From Arabiibacter massiliensis (GTDB taxonomy: Bacteria > Actinomycetota > Coriobacteriia > Coriobacteriales > Eggerthellaceae), in assembly GCF_900169505.1 (NCBI RefSeq), contig NZ_LT827021.1:2511400-2575399 (forward strand): a DNA stretch of 64,000 nucleotides, read 5' to 3'. The notes below the pieces were generated by a model, which saw only the letters and a program-made list of their open reading frames with translations, searched no databases and was not told where the DNA came from. Positions 25,001 through 31,816 of this stretch are shown one piece after another. The position numbers and the translations under genes were made by a program. How positions within the stretch are numbered: the stretch's first letter is position 1; the number at the start of each line of letters is the position of its first letter.

Positions 25001-26672
25001 GCTGGACGCCTCCGCATTGGAGCTGTACGCGGGCGCGCAGGCGTCGAAGCTCGGCGCGACGGTGGAGCCGGCCACGGCGTCGAACAAGGCGGTGACGTGG
25101 GCCTCGTCCAACGAGGGCGTGGCCATGGTGGACGCCGAGGGCAACGTGGCCCCGGTCGCGGCCGGCACGGCTGCCATCACGGCCACCACGGCCGACGGCG
25201 GGTTCTCCGCCTCGTGCCAGGTGACGGTGAAGCAGCACGCCACCGGCATCGCGCTCGACAAGCACGAGCTCGTACTGACCGGAGCGCAGACGGCGGCGCT
25301 CAAGGCGACGGTGGAGCCGGACAACGCCACGAACAAGGGCGTGTCCTGGGCCTCCTCCGACGAGGGCGTGGCCACGGTGGACGCCGAGGGCAACGTGGCC
25401 GCGGTGGGCAAGGGCGCGGCGACCGTCACCGCCACCTCCGAGGACGGCGCGTTCTCCGATGCCTGCGCGGTGACGGTGAAGAACCCCGCCACGGCCGTCG
25501 AGCTCGATCCGTCGTCGCTCGCGCTCGTCAAGGGCGAGGCGGCCGATGTCTCCGCCGTGCTCTCCGGCGAGCTGCCGGGCGAGGTGGACGCGGTGGATGC
25601 CGCCGCCTGGTCGTCGAGCGACGGGTCGGTGGCCGCAGTGGCCGACGGCACGGTGACGGCGATGTCCAGCGGCTCCGCAACCGTCACGTACGAGGCGGCG
25701 GTTGCTGGCGCGAAGGTCGTGGGCACGTGCGCGGTGGCAGTGACGAACCCCGTGCGCGCGGTGGCGATCTCCGACGCGTCCAAGAGCGCGACCGTGGGCG
25801 ACGCCCCGTTCACGCTGACGGCGACGGTCGATCCGGCCGATGCCGACGACGCCAAGGTGACGTGGTCGTCCTCGAATCCGGCCGTTGCCGAGGTGTCCGC
25901 CGACGGCGAGGTGACCGTGCACGCCGCCGGCTCGGCGAGCATCACGGCGTCTGCGTGCGGCATGTCGGCGGCCTGCGCGCTCACGGTGAACGCGAAGGAG
26001 GTGGCCCAGACCCCGCAGGGCTCGGGCTTCGCGGCCAGCGTGACGGCGACGGACTCCGCCACGGTGGAGCGCCTCGAGCAGCTCGGCGACGAAGGGGGCC
26101 TCAACCTGGTGGTGCAGGCCATCCAAGAGCTCACGGCCCCGGCCAGGGAGGCCATCGAGTCCCTGACGGCCGGCGGCGCGAAGGTGGCCGAGGCGTTCGA
26201 CATCCACTTCGCCAAGGACGGCGGCGAGGAGATCGTGCTCTCGGCCGGCGAGGGCGGCGCGGTCGAGCTGACGGTGAAGGTCAAGCTCACCGACGCCATG
26301 CGCGCGCTGCTGGACGAGGGCATGGCGCTCCAGGTGCACTACGTGGGCGACGACGGCGCGGTGGAGGACAAGCAGACGTGGGTCGAGGACGGCTTCCTCT
26401 GCTTCGTCACCGACCACTTCAGCGACTACGTGGTCACCGGCGTCCCGCCGAAGGACGAGGGCGGCCAGCCCGCGCCCCCGCCGGCCGGCGGCCAGCAGCC
26501 CATCGTCCCGACGGACGGCGGCGATCAGGAGAAGGACGGCGGGTCGAAGGACGGCGGGTCGAGGCTCGCCCCCACGGGCGACCCCCTGGGCGCGGCCGTG
26601 CCCGCCGCCGCCGCGCTCGCCTGCCTGGCCGCCGCCGCGATCGCGCTCGTGCGTCGCCGCATGGCGGAGTAG
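22083..26672 (+). CDS. Wall-anchored surface protein with LRR and Big2 repeats
   Basis: The protein has about 1529 residues. Start 22083 (MDGLTVG) is preceded by AAGGGAG. A signal peptide (hydrophobic LRVLVAAMMALALVPAVAV, cleavage near AFA-AEP) is followed by a leucine-rich-repeat-like region (about 130-320; DVSRNLKLESLSLHGNRLTE), a middle region of about 450 residues with bacterial Ig-like character, then six tandem Big2 domains (about 815-1330) with the hallmark WSSSDEAVATVD and GTAVITAT. The tail has a Pro/Gly/Asp-rich stretch, the sorting-like motif LAPTGDP, a hydrophobic helix and RRR. A cell-surface adhesin or scaffold is likely. It follows the Agr-like genes, which may regulate it. Confidence 0.85.
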   Translation: MDGLTVGRQGAASGAVRSKVLRVLVAAMMALALVPAVAVDQAFAAEPTFVGSVHYPVQYDENGYPLYNEDGTFQRGNPYVTLANVENASGTLVIPASFDVVVRAEDGTETVERDVTPVSITFGGRTYVPGVGESEDSWKNAAVTSIDMSQCATVEGAYFSQLSSVESVDLSGLSNLRAASFSSCPSLRTVSTDDRSAMERFSLGMCDALSLPDFSQPQWSKLSDLSITGLYEDLTSFDASVLPELTSLTIQRSYLEQIDVSRNLKLESLSLHGNRLTELDVAKIPANVTRLYCAYNNISDTDALVERFGESNVLPQNSASRPSGLTVIPERLARGVLIPGENFSHGLADSYYPAVSESDAFYKEGWMERNAAANFKADSSDKSVATVEIVDEGNPQLRVNALKAGTTTLTIDYSFKGSFGTYAATQVVDYTVAASANPIASVSCASSADVPFVTECAIDHQSHRETGGGIMVPLDIVAQDPGRVPTQSAHVEITSADPSIVIGNFEVEPYGVDSEYAVRLNPYKVGSTTVTLTGVTYVDGQEVRTDPVTMQVNVVESATPQMRVAESFKTAYYSGGGNSVAIVGMSRDGEGPTALASYIQDEAFKNMEQWHGGNGFAVGNTVSTANGEVQVVTAVSDNEAVASVSYEHGARLDIKGPGTARVTVSDVWGNSGTCVVTIFDRAAEAQKLSLKQSELTVKVGETFDLASLVDGTENLDTWLTSGVELLVFKSANGYIAPIKYSEDGKHNVTMLLARNVGDVTVEAGMLTGNDMGGSLEYLDQWETTGFGTLTVHVVPAETPSNPATAVEVTGASDTVEMGSSLQLSAAITPADATDVGTLAWSSSDEAVATVDASGKVAPVAPGTAVITATVGSVSGTFEVTVVEKTIPATGVSISAADDAMDVGDVQQLTATVEPADSTDAVEWSSSDEKVLAVDQNGLVTAVGNGTATILARAGSAEGETGAITVTTPVTGVALDASALELYAGAQASKLGATVEPATASNKAVTWASSNEGVAMVDAEGNVAPVAAGTAAITATTADGGFSASCQVTVKQHATGIALDKHELVLTGAQTAALKATVEPDNATNKGVSWASSDEGVATVDAEGNVAAVGKGAATVTATSEDGAFSDACAVTVKNPATAVELDPSSLALVKGEAADVSAVLSGELPGEVDAVDAAAWSSSDGSVAAVADGTVTAMSSGSATVTYEAAVAGAKVVGTCAVAVTNPVRAVAISDASKSATVGDAPFTLTATVDPADADDAKVTWSSSNPAVAEVSADGEVTVHAAGSASITASACGMSAACALTVNAKEVAQTPQGSGFAASVTATDSATVERLEQLGDEGGLNLVVQAIQELTAPAREAIESLTAGGAKVAEAFDIHFAKDGGEEIVLSAGEGGAVELTVKVKLTDAMRALLDEGMALQVHYVGDDGAVEDKQTWVEDGFLCFVTDHFSDYVVTGVPPKDEGGQPAPPPAGGQQPIVPTDGGDQEKDGGSKDGGSRLAPTGDPLGAAVPAAAALACLAAAAIALVRRRMAE

Positions 26673-26691
26673 CGAACCGCTCCGAATGCGA

Positions 26692-26727
26692 AAACGCCCC
26701 GGCAACCTTCCGGCTGCCGGGGCGTTT
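26692..26727. terminator. Bidirectional terminator between surface protein and fabH
   Basis: AAACGCCCCGGCA (26692-26704) pairs perfectly with TGCCGGGGCGTTT (26715-26727). A-rich sequence on the left and a TTT on the right give a usable U-tract in both directions. It sits between the convergent surface-protein gene and fabH. Confidence 0.85.
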
Positions 26728-26728
26728 C

Positions 26729-27841
26729 TTACGCCTCGAACACCACGGCGCCGCTGGTGAAGCCGCCGCCGAAGGCCACGAGCACCACCTTGTCGCCGCG
26801 TTCGATGCGGCCGCTCGCGTAGGCGTCGGAGAGCGCCATCGGCACGCTCGCTGCCGACGAGTTGCCCGCGTTGGCGATGGACAGCTGGAAGAAGTCCATC
26901 GGCCGGCCGAGCTTCTTGGCGGCGTACTTGATGATGCGCTCGTTGGCCTGGTGCGGGACGATGCAGGCGACGTCGTCCAGTTCGAGGCCTGCACGCTCGA
27001 GGGCCCGGGAGATGGCCACGGTCATGGCCTCGGCGGCGAACTTGAACACCTTGGGCCCGTCCATTCGCAGCGCCTGGCGCAGCTCGCCCGCACGCACGGC
27101 CTCGTCGATGCCGAGTTCCGCGTCGATGCGCGGCAGGCCGGGATCGACCGTGGCGGCGGCTTCGGGCGAGACGCCCTCGGCGTCGAAGGGCTGGGGCGCA
27201 TCGTAGCCCATGGCGCAGGTGAGGGCGTTCGTGACGTCGTCCTCGTTCACGATGAAGCTGCTCAGCATGCCGGCGCGCTCCTCGCTCCACTCGAGCACGG
27301 CCGCGCCCGCGCCGTCGCCGAACAGCACGCAGGTGTTGCGGTCGGCCCAGTTGGTGAGGCGGGTCAGCCGCTCGGCGCCCACCACCAGCGCGCGCTTGAC
27401 CGGGTTGCGGCCCTGCGCGCCGGCCGTCGCGGGGGAGGAGGCGGCCATGAGCGACTCGGCCACCGTCAGCCCGTAGACGAAGCCGGAGCACGCCGCGTTC
27501 ACGTCGAAGGCGATGGCGTTGTCCAGGCCGAGCCGACGGCGCAGCAGGCCCGCTTGCGAGGGGGTTACAGCGTCGGGCGTGATGGTGGCGCAGATCACGA
27601 GGTCGATCTCGGCGGCCTCGACGCGGCGCTCGGCGAAGCCGCCCGCCTCCCAGCCGAGAGCCTGGCGCGCTGCGGCCTCGCCGAGGTCGGTGTTCGTCTC
27701 GGCGACGGCGATGCGCCGGGTCTTGATGCCCGTGCGCGTGCTGATCCACTCGTCGTTCGTGTCGACCAGCGCCTTGAGCGCGTCGTTCTCAACCTCCAGC
27801 TGGGGAAGGCGTTTTCCGCATCCGATGATCGTGGTGCCCAT
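26729..27841 (-). CDS. fabH: 3-oxoacyl-[ACP] synthase III
   Basis: The protein has 370 residues, longer than the usual 320 or so because of Ala/Gly-rich inserts (for example SSPATAGAQGRN). It condenses acetyl-CoA or another acyl-CoA primer with malonyl-ACP. The catalytic triad is intact: Cys118 in DVNAACSGF, His in VPHQANERI, Asn in ANAGNSSAAS. It is not in a fab operon here, so it may be a second FabH with special primer use; that is inference. The start follows GAGGACGGAG, and a promoter with a perfect -10 lies about 75 bp upstream. Confidence 0.92.
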   Translation of the reverse strand: MGTTIIGCGKRLPQLEVENDALKALVDTNDEWISTRTGIKTRRIAVAETNTDLGEAAARQALGWEAGGFAERRVEAAEIDLVICATITPDAVTPSQAGLLRRRLGLDNAIAFDVNAACSGFVYGLTVAESLMAASSPATAGAQGRNPVKRALVVGAERLTRLTNWADRNTCVLFGDGAGAAVLEWSEERAGMLSSFIVNEDDVTNALTCAMGYDAPQPFDAEGVSPEAAATVDPGLPRIDAELGIDEAVRAGELRQALRMDGPKVFKFAAEAMTVAISRALERAGLELDDVACIVPHQANERIIKYAAKKLGRPMDFFQLSIANAGNSSAASVPMALSDAYASGRIERGDKVVLVAFGGGFTSGAVVFEA

Positions 27842-27898
27842 GTCGCTCCGTCCTCGGTCGCGCTCCGTCTGAGCGTCGCAACGGCCTGCAAATGCTTA

Positions 27899-27922
27899 GA
27901 TAATCAAACTATTTCGATTATA
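27899..27922 (-). promoter_or_regulatory. fabH: fabH promoter with AT-rich operator-like element
   Basis: On the minus strand TATAAT (27917-27922) forms a perfect -10. It is immediately followed by CGAAATAGTTTGATTATC. TAATC (27901-27905) and GATTA (27916-27920) form an inverted pair, and the AGTTTGATTATC half resembles sites of fatty-acid MarR regulators such as FabT. The regulator identity is speculative. Confidence 0.5.
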
Positions 27923-28016
27923 GCACCGGGCCGCCGGGGAGGGGCGATCCGAAAGGGACTTCCACAAAGCGCGCGCCGTCGGGCGTCAGCCGTCCGTCCC
28001 TCGCCGGCCCGCGCGA

Positions 28017-28032
28017 TGTTTCACGTGAAACA
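28017..28032. promoter_or_regulatory. parS: parS centromere-like site 1
   Basis: TGTTTCACGTGAAACA is a perfect 16-bp palindrome identical to the broadly conserved chromosomal parS sequence bound by ParB. It lies just downstream of the puuD-like gene. A second identical site is at 62117-62132. parS sites cluster near oriC. Confidence 0.92.
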
Positions 28033-28042
28033 TCCGTACGTG

Positions 28043-28768
28043 TCAGCACGCGGCGCGCACGAGGGCGCGGAACAGGCCCAGGTTGTCGTCCAAGTACTCG
28101 GGATGCCATTGCACGCCCAGGAAGAAGCGGCGGGTCGGATCCTCGAGCGCCTCCGCCACGCCGTCGTCGCTCACGGCCGTCACCTGCAGGGCCGGTGCGA
28201 TGGCCGCCGCCGCTTGGTGGTGCATCGAGTTCACGAGGATCGACGGCCCCTTCGCGCCGAGGGATCGCTCGAGCACGCTGCCCTCGGCGACGTCCACGCG
28301 CTGGCGCACCTCGTCGTAGGGCGGCTGCTGACGGTGCTCCGACCGGGTCAGCCCGCAGGCGCGCAGGTCCTGGTGCAGCGTGCCGCCCAGCGCCACGTTC
28401 ATCACCTGCATGCCGCGGCAGATGCCGAGCGTGGGCAGGTCCCGCGCATGGGCCAGCCGGGCGAGCTCCAGCTCGAGGGCGTCGCGATCGGCGGACACCG
28501 AGGTCGTCTCGGCCAGCCGCACGCCCTGCCCGTACAACGCGGGATCGATGTCGCCGCCGCCGGCCAGCACGAGGGCGTCGATGCGGCCCGCAAGCTCGCG
28601 CGCCGCGGCCTCGTTCGGCGCGCGTCCTCCCGGAGTCGATGGGATGAGCAGGGGCGTCCCGCCTGCGGCCGCCACGCTGCGCACGTACTCCACCGTGGCG
28701 CGCTCCACGGGGACGCGCTCCCCCTCAAACTCTTCGACCACGTGGGTGGTGGTGATGCCGACTATCAT
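28043..28768 (-). CDS. Gamma-glutamyl-GABA hydrolase-like (PuuD) class I glutamine amidotransferase
   Basis: The protein has 241 residues. It belongs to peptidase family C26. The nucleophile elbow is LGICRGMQVMNVALGGTLHQD, the His/Glu pair is GVQWHPEYL, and the N-terminus shows VLAGGGDIDPALYGQ. PuuD cleaves gamma-glutamyl-GABA in putrescine breakdown; relatives cleave other gamma-glutamyl conjugates. No other puu genes are here, so the substrate is open. The stop is 10 bp from the TetR gene's stop region upstream on the same strand, so the two may be cotranscribed (TetR first). Confidence 0.88.
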   Translation of the reverse strand: MIVGITTTHVVEEFEGERVPVERATVEYVRSVAAAGGTPLLIPSTPGGRAPNEAAARELAGRIDALVLAGGGDIDPALYGQGVRLAETTSVSADRDALELELARLAHARDLPTLGICRGMQVMNVALGGTLHQDLRACGLTRSEHRQQPPYDEVRQRVDVAEGSVLERSLGAKGPSILVNSMHHQAAAAIAPALQVTAVSDDGVAEALEDPTRRFFLGVQWHPEYLDDNLGLFRALVRAAC

Positions 28769-28777
28769 GCCGCTGCC

Positions 28778-29341
28778 TCAGTACAGCGTCGTGCGCAGCA
28801 GGGCGAGCAGCGTCTCGCACGACGGTTCGCCGCGCTTGACGGACGTGAGCATGCTCGTCCACACGAACGCGCTGAGGGGTTCGGGTGCAAGCGGGCCGGT
28901 CAGACGCGCGCGGTCGATGCGGGGATCGCGATCGAGCGCCATCATCAGGCCCCTGCGGATGTGCGAGAACGTGGCCTCCTCGCGCCGATGCGCCGCGGCC
29001 AGGTCGTGCGCGTTGAGCGCCGACACTTCGGCCAGCCAATCGCTGCGGAAGCGCGCGAACGCCCGCGAGGTCTCGGCGGCCAGCTCGCGGCAGAACTCCA
29101 CGAAGTCGGTTCCCGAGGCCGCAAGGGGCATGCGGTCGGCCAGCGACTCGTTCCAGAAGCGGCCCACCACGTCGTTCACCAGGTCGGACTTCGTGGGGTA
29201 GGAGTGGTACACGGTGCCCACGGCCACGTCGCACGCACGCGCGACCTCGCGGATGCTCAGGCCGGACAGCCCCTTCGTGCGCGCGATGTCGTAGGCGGCG
29301 TCGAGTATCTGCTGCTTGCTTATGACGGGTTTGTTGCCCAT
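28778..29341 (-). CDS. TetR-family repressor
   Basis: The protein has 187 residues. The N-terminal HTH (about 8-55) has ISKQQILDAAYDIARTKGLS, then VARACDVAVGTVYHSYPTKSDLV, the classical TetR pattern. The ligand domain is unassigned. Start 29341 (MGNKPVIS) follows GGAAGG; a longer frame passes through the operator and is not used. It is divergent from the HsmA-like gene across a long palindrome, which makes autoregulation and control of that gene likely. The downstream puuD-like gene is 9 bp away. Confidence 0.88.
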   Translation of the reverse strand: MGNKPVISKQQILDAAYDIARTKGLSGLSIREVARACDVAVGTVYHSYPTKSDLVNDVVGRFWNESLADRMPLAASGTDFVEFCRELAAETSRAFARFRSDWLAEVSALNAHDLAAAHRREEATFSHIRRGLMMALDRDPRIDRARLTGPLAPEPLSAFVWTSMLTSVKRGEPSCETLLALLRTTLY

Positions 29342-29458
29342 GATCGCCTTCCGTGTGACAAGCTGGCGGTGACGCCGTTCATTGTAGTCGAATGTCCTAG
29401 CATCTCCGTGGAGAAACCGTGGCGGCGGCCGATCCCCTTGCGCAGCGCCCTTCTGCGG

Positions 29459-29502
29459 CTTAATATGAACGATGTTCATTAACGAACATCGTTCATATTA
29501 AG
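29459..29502. promoter_or_regulatory. 44-bp palindromic operator between tetR and hsmA
   Basis: CTTAATATGAACGATGTTC (29459-29477) and GAACATCGTTCATATTAAG (29484-29502) are perfect 19-bp arms with a 6-bp centre. Inside each arm a smaller palindrome (GAACGATGTTC) is visible, so two TetR dimers could bind. It overlaps the region just upstream of the hsmA ribosome site. Confidence 0.85.
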
Positions 29503-29519
29503 GAAGAAAGGAGCGGGTC

Positions 29520-30011
29520 ATGAGTTTTGAATTGATCGTGGCGAGCATCGCCATCACCTGCGCGCTGGTCTTGTACACCTTCGGAGTGTTCGGGGAGAGG
29601 CGTTCGGGCACGTTGTCGCTGCGCCATGTGCTGCTGTTCTGGGGCGGCCTCGTGTGCGACACCACCGGCACGATGATCATGACGAACATCGCCCAGCAAT
29701 CGTCCGCGGGAGGCTTCGGCATCCATGCGGCGACGGGGGTCGTCGCCATCGGGCTCATGCTCGTGCACGCCGTGTGGGCCACCGTCACCTTCGTCCGTCG
29801 CAACGAGCAGGGCATGAGGCGCTTCCACACGTTCAGCACGTTCGTTTGGCTGGCATGGCTCGTGCCCTACATCATCGGCATGCTCGTGGGTATCCCGATG
29901 ATCCATCTCAACGCCGTCTGCGCCATCGGCACGAGCCTCGTCGTGGTGGCAGTTCTCGCGTTCGCGCTGTTCCGCGGCGGGAAGAGGCATGCGCACGCAG
30001 CGTCGCGCTAG
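29520..30011 (+). CDS. HsmA-family small membrane protein
   Basis: The protein has 163 residues and about five helices. It resembles the HsmA/TIGR03987 family: LRHVLLFWGGLVCDTTGTMIM, IHAATGVVAIGLMLVHAVWA, and a FHTFSTFVWLAWLVPYIIGM segment. Function is not established. Its start follows AAGGAG, located just after the palindromic operator, so it is very probably repressed by the divergent TetR protein. It is convergent with the histidine kinase. Confidence 0.8.
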   Translation: MSFELIVASIAITCALVLYTFGVFGERRSGTLSLRHVLLFWGGLVCDTTGTMIMTNIAQQSSAGGFGIHAATGVVAIGLMLVHAVWATVTFVRRNEQGMRRFHTFSTFVWLAWLVPYIIGMLVGIPMIHLNAVCAIGTSLVVVAVLAFALFRGGKRHAHAASR

Positions 30012-30025
30012 GCGCGCGGACGGCC

Positions 30026-30991
30026 TCAGCGGTCGGAGGGGATGGACGGCAGCGCGATGATGAAGCAGGCGCCTCCGTCGGGCAGGTTGATGGCCTCCAC
30101 CGTTCCGTCGTGCGCCTCGACGATGGACTTCACGATAGCGAGCCCCAGCCCCGTGCCGCCGGTGCCGCGGCTGCGCGAGGCGTCGGTGCGGTAGAAGCGG
30201 TCGAACAGGAGCTTCGGATCGACGTCGCCGAAGCCGCAGCCGTCGTCCTTGACGGCCAGGATGGAGTTGCCCTTGAGGCCGAACAGCTCGATGGTGATGC
30301 GCCCGCCCGGGGCGATGAAGCGGCTCGCGTTCTCCACGAGGTTGGTGACGGCCTGCTTGAGGCGGTCGAGGTTGCCCAGGACGTCCGGGGCCTCGCCCAC
30401 GATCTCGGTGTGCGCGTCGCGGGCGCGCAGGATGGGCTCGAGGGCGTCGATGACGCCGGACGAGAGCTCGCGCAGGTTCACGCGCGCGAGCTCCATCGGG
30501 GCCGCGTCGTCCTCGATGCGCTGGAGCGTGAGCAGGTCGTGCGTGAGGCGGCTCAGGCGCTCGCTCTCGTTGATGATGATGTCGCAGAACTTCGTGTGCA
30601 GCTCGGGCGGCAGGTCGGGGTCGTCGAGCATCTCGGCGTTGCCGCGGATGGCGGTGAGCGGCGTGCGCAGCTCGTGGGCGACGTCGCTGATGAACGCGGC
30701 TTGGCGGCGCTCCTTCAGCTGCAGGTCGCGCTGCTGGGATTTCGTGGTCTGCACGAGCGCCTTGAAGTCGGCGGCCAGCTCGTCGGCCTCGCGCAGCCTG
30801 CCGTCGGGTTCGAACGGCACGTCGGCTCCGGAGCGGTAGGCGGCGGTCTTCTTCGCCAGCATGCGCAGCGGCTCGGAGAGGAAATGGCCGATGACCAGGC
30901 TGAGCGCGAACACGACGATGCCCACTGGCACGAGCAGCAAAAACGCCTTCGGCGGAGTGTCGAAGGCGAGGAGGCAAACCAGGAGTATCAC
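30026..30991 (-). CDS. Sensor histidine kinase (start uncertain)
   Basis: The protein has at least 321 residues. From a GTG start at 30991 it has one or two membrane helices, a HAMP-like segment (SEPLRMLAKKTAAY), the phosphoacceptor box FISDVAHELRTPLTAIRGN, the N box NLVENASRFI, and the ATP-lid boxes DDGCGFG and GTGGTGLGLAIVKSIVEAH. The frame stays open upstream for about 20 codons with another hydrophobic stretch (TYFSLLATLLSLLAGAV), overlapping the regulator's stop at 31051, but it offers only CTG or ATA as starts. The true N-terminus probably lies there. It is the partner of the response regulator just upstream. Confidence 0.85.
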   Translation of the reverse strand: MILLVCLLAFDTPPKAFLLLVPVGIVVFALSLVIGHFLSEPLRMLAKKTAAYRSGADVPFEPDGRLREADELAADFKALVQTTKSQQRDLQLKERRQAAFISDVAHELRTPLTAIRGNAEMLDDPDLPPELHTKFCDIIINESERLSRLTHDLLTLQRIEDDAAPMELARVNLRELSSGVIDALEPILRARDAHTEIVGEAPDVLGNLDRLKQAVTNLVENASRFIAPGGRITIELFGLKGNSILAVKDDGCGFGDVDPKLLFDRFYRTDASRSRGTGGTGLGLAIVKSIVEAHDGTVEAINLPDGGACFIIALPSIPSDR

Positions 30992-31050
30992 CGCGCCGGC
31001 GAGGAGCGAGAGCAGCGTTGCCAGCAGCGAGAAGTATGTCTGCAGTCTCT

Positions 31051-31746
31051 TTATTGCTTGAACCTGTATCCGTAGCCGCGAACAGTTTCCACCAGACCGG
31101 GGTCGTATCCGGCGGACTCAATCTTATCACGGAGTCGCTTGATATGGGTGTCAACCGTCTTGGTTTCGGTCAAGTATTCCCAACCCCACGCGTCGCGCAG
31201 CAGGTCCTCGCGCGAAACCACCTTGCCGGCGTTCTTCATCAGGCTGGCCAGCAGCTCGAACTCGCGCGGCGTGAGGTCGATCTCGCCGTGCTCGCCGGAG
31301 GCCGTGTGGGCGTCCTCGTCGAGCGTGATGCCGCTGGCGGTGACGGCGTGGTTCGCGCCGGGGAAGTCGCCGCCGCTTCCGCGACGCAAAAGCGCGCGCA
31401 CGCGGGCGATGAGCTCGCGCACGCCGAAGGGCTTGGCCAGGTAGTCGTCGCCCCCGATCTCGAGGCCCACCACCTTGTCGAGCTCCGTGTCGCGCGCCGA
31501 GAGGAACAGCACGGGAACGGTGGTCTTGGAGCGCAGACGGCGGCACAGCTCGTAGCCGTCCATTCCCGGCAGCATGATGTCCAGCACGAACAGGTCGTAG
31601 GGGTTCTTCGTGGCGAGGGCCAGCGCGTCTTCGCCGTTGTCGACGACGTCGGTGAAGAATCCCTCCTTCTTCAGGGCGTAGCTGACGAATTCGGTGATGG
31701 AGGGCTCGTCGTCGACGACGAGGATGCGATGCGGCGTGTCGTTCAT
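31051..31746 (-). CDS. OmpR/PhoB-family response regulator
   Basis: The protein has 231 residues. The receiver shows VVDDEPSI, phosphoacceptor Asp in LFVLDIMLPGMDGYE, and Lys in DYLAKPFG. The winged helix shows IDLTPREFELLASLMKNAGKVVSRE and KTVDTHIKRLRDKIE, ending VRGYGYRF. Start 31746 (MNDTPHRI) follows AAAGGC. Its first 266 bp and upstream region lie inside the 337-bp direct repeat made by the neighbouring insertion sequence, so only about 70 bp of the original upstream region remain attached. Confidence 0.93.
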   Translation of the reverse strand: MNDTPHRILVVDDEPSITEFVSYALKKEGFFTDVVDNGEDALALATKNPYDLFVLDIMLPGMDGYELCRRLRSKTTVPVLFLSARDTELDKVVGLEIGGDDYLAKPFGVRELIARVRALLRRGSGGDFPGANHAVTASGITLDEDAHTASGEHGEIDLTPREFELLASLMKNAGKVVSREDLLRDAWGWEYLTETKTVDTHIKRLRDKIESAGYDPGLVETVRGYGYRFKQ

Positions 31747-31816
31747 GTGTTGCCTTTCTATCAGATGGGGTCCCGTGTCCGGTGCCTGACAGATGCTCGT
31801 GGGCGGGTTGTTATAA
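31480..31816. repeat. 337-bp direct repeat, left copy (IS target duplication)
   Basis: Every base of 31480-31816 is identical to 33768-34104. It covers the 5' part of the response regulator gene and its promoter region. The element between the two copies encodes an IS1634-type transposase, a family known to create long and variable target duplications. Confidence 0.92.

Noticed and set aside
23217..27749. A 1510-residue minus-strand frame opposite the surface protein
   Set aside because: It has no recognisable domains and is dominated by Arg/His/Gly; it is a by-product of codon bias in the Big2 repeats.
25097..29482. A 1461-residue plus-strand frame
   Set aside because: It overlaps the surface protein in another frame, then fabH, puuD and tetR in antisense. 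It has no ribosome site and no known motif.
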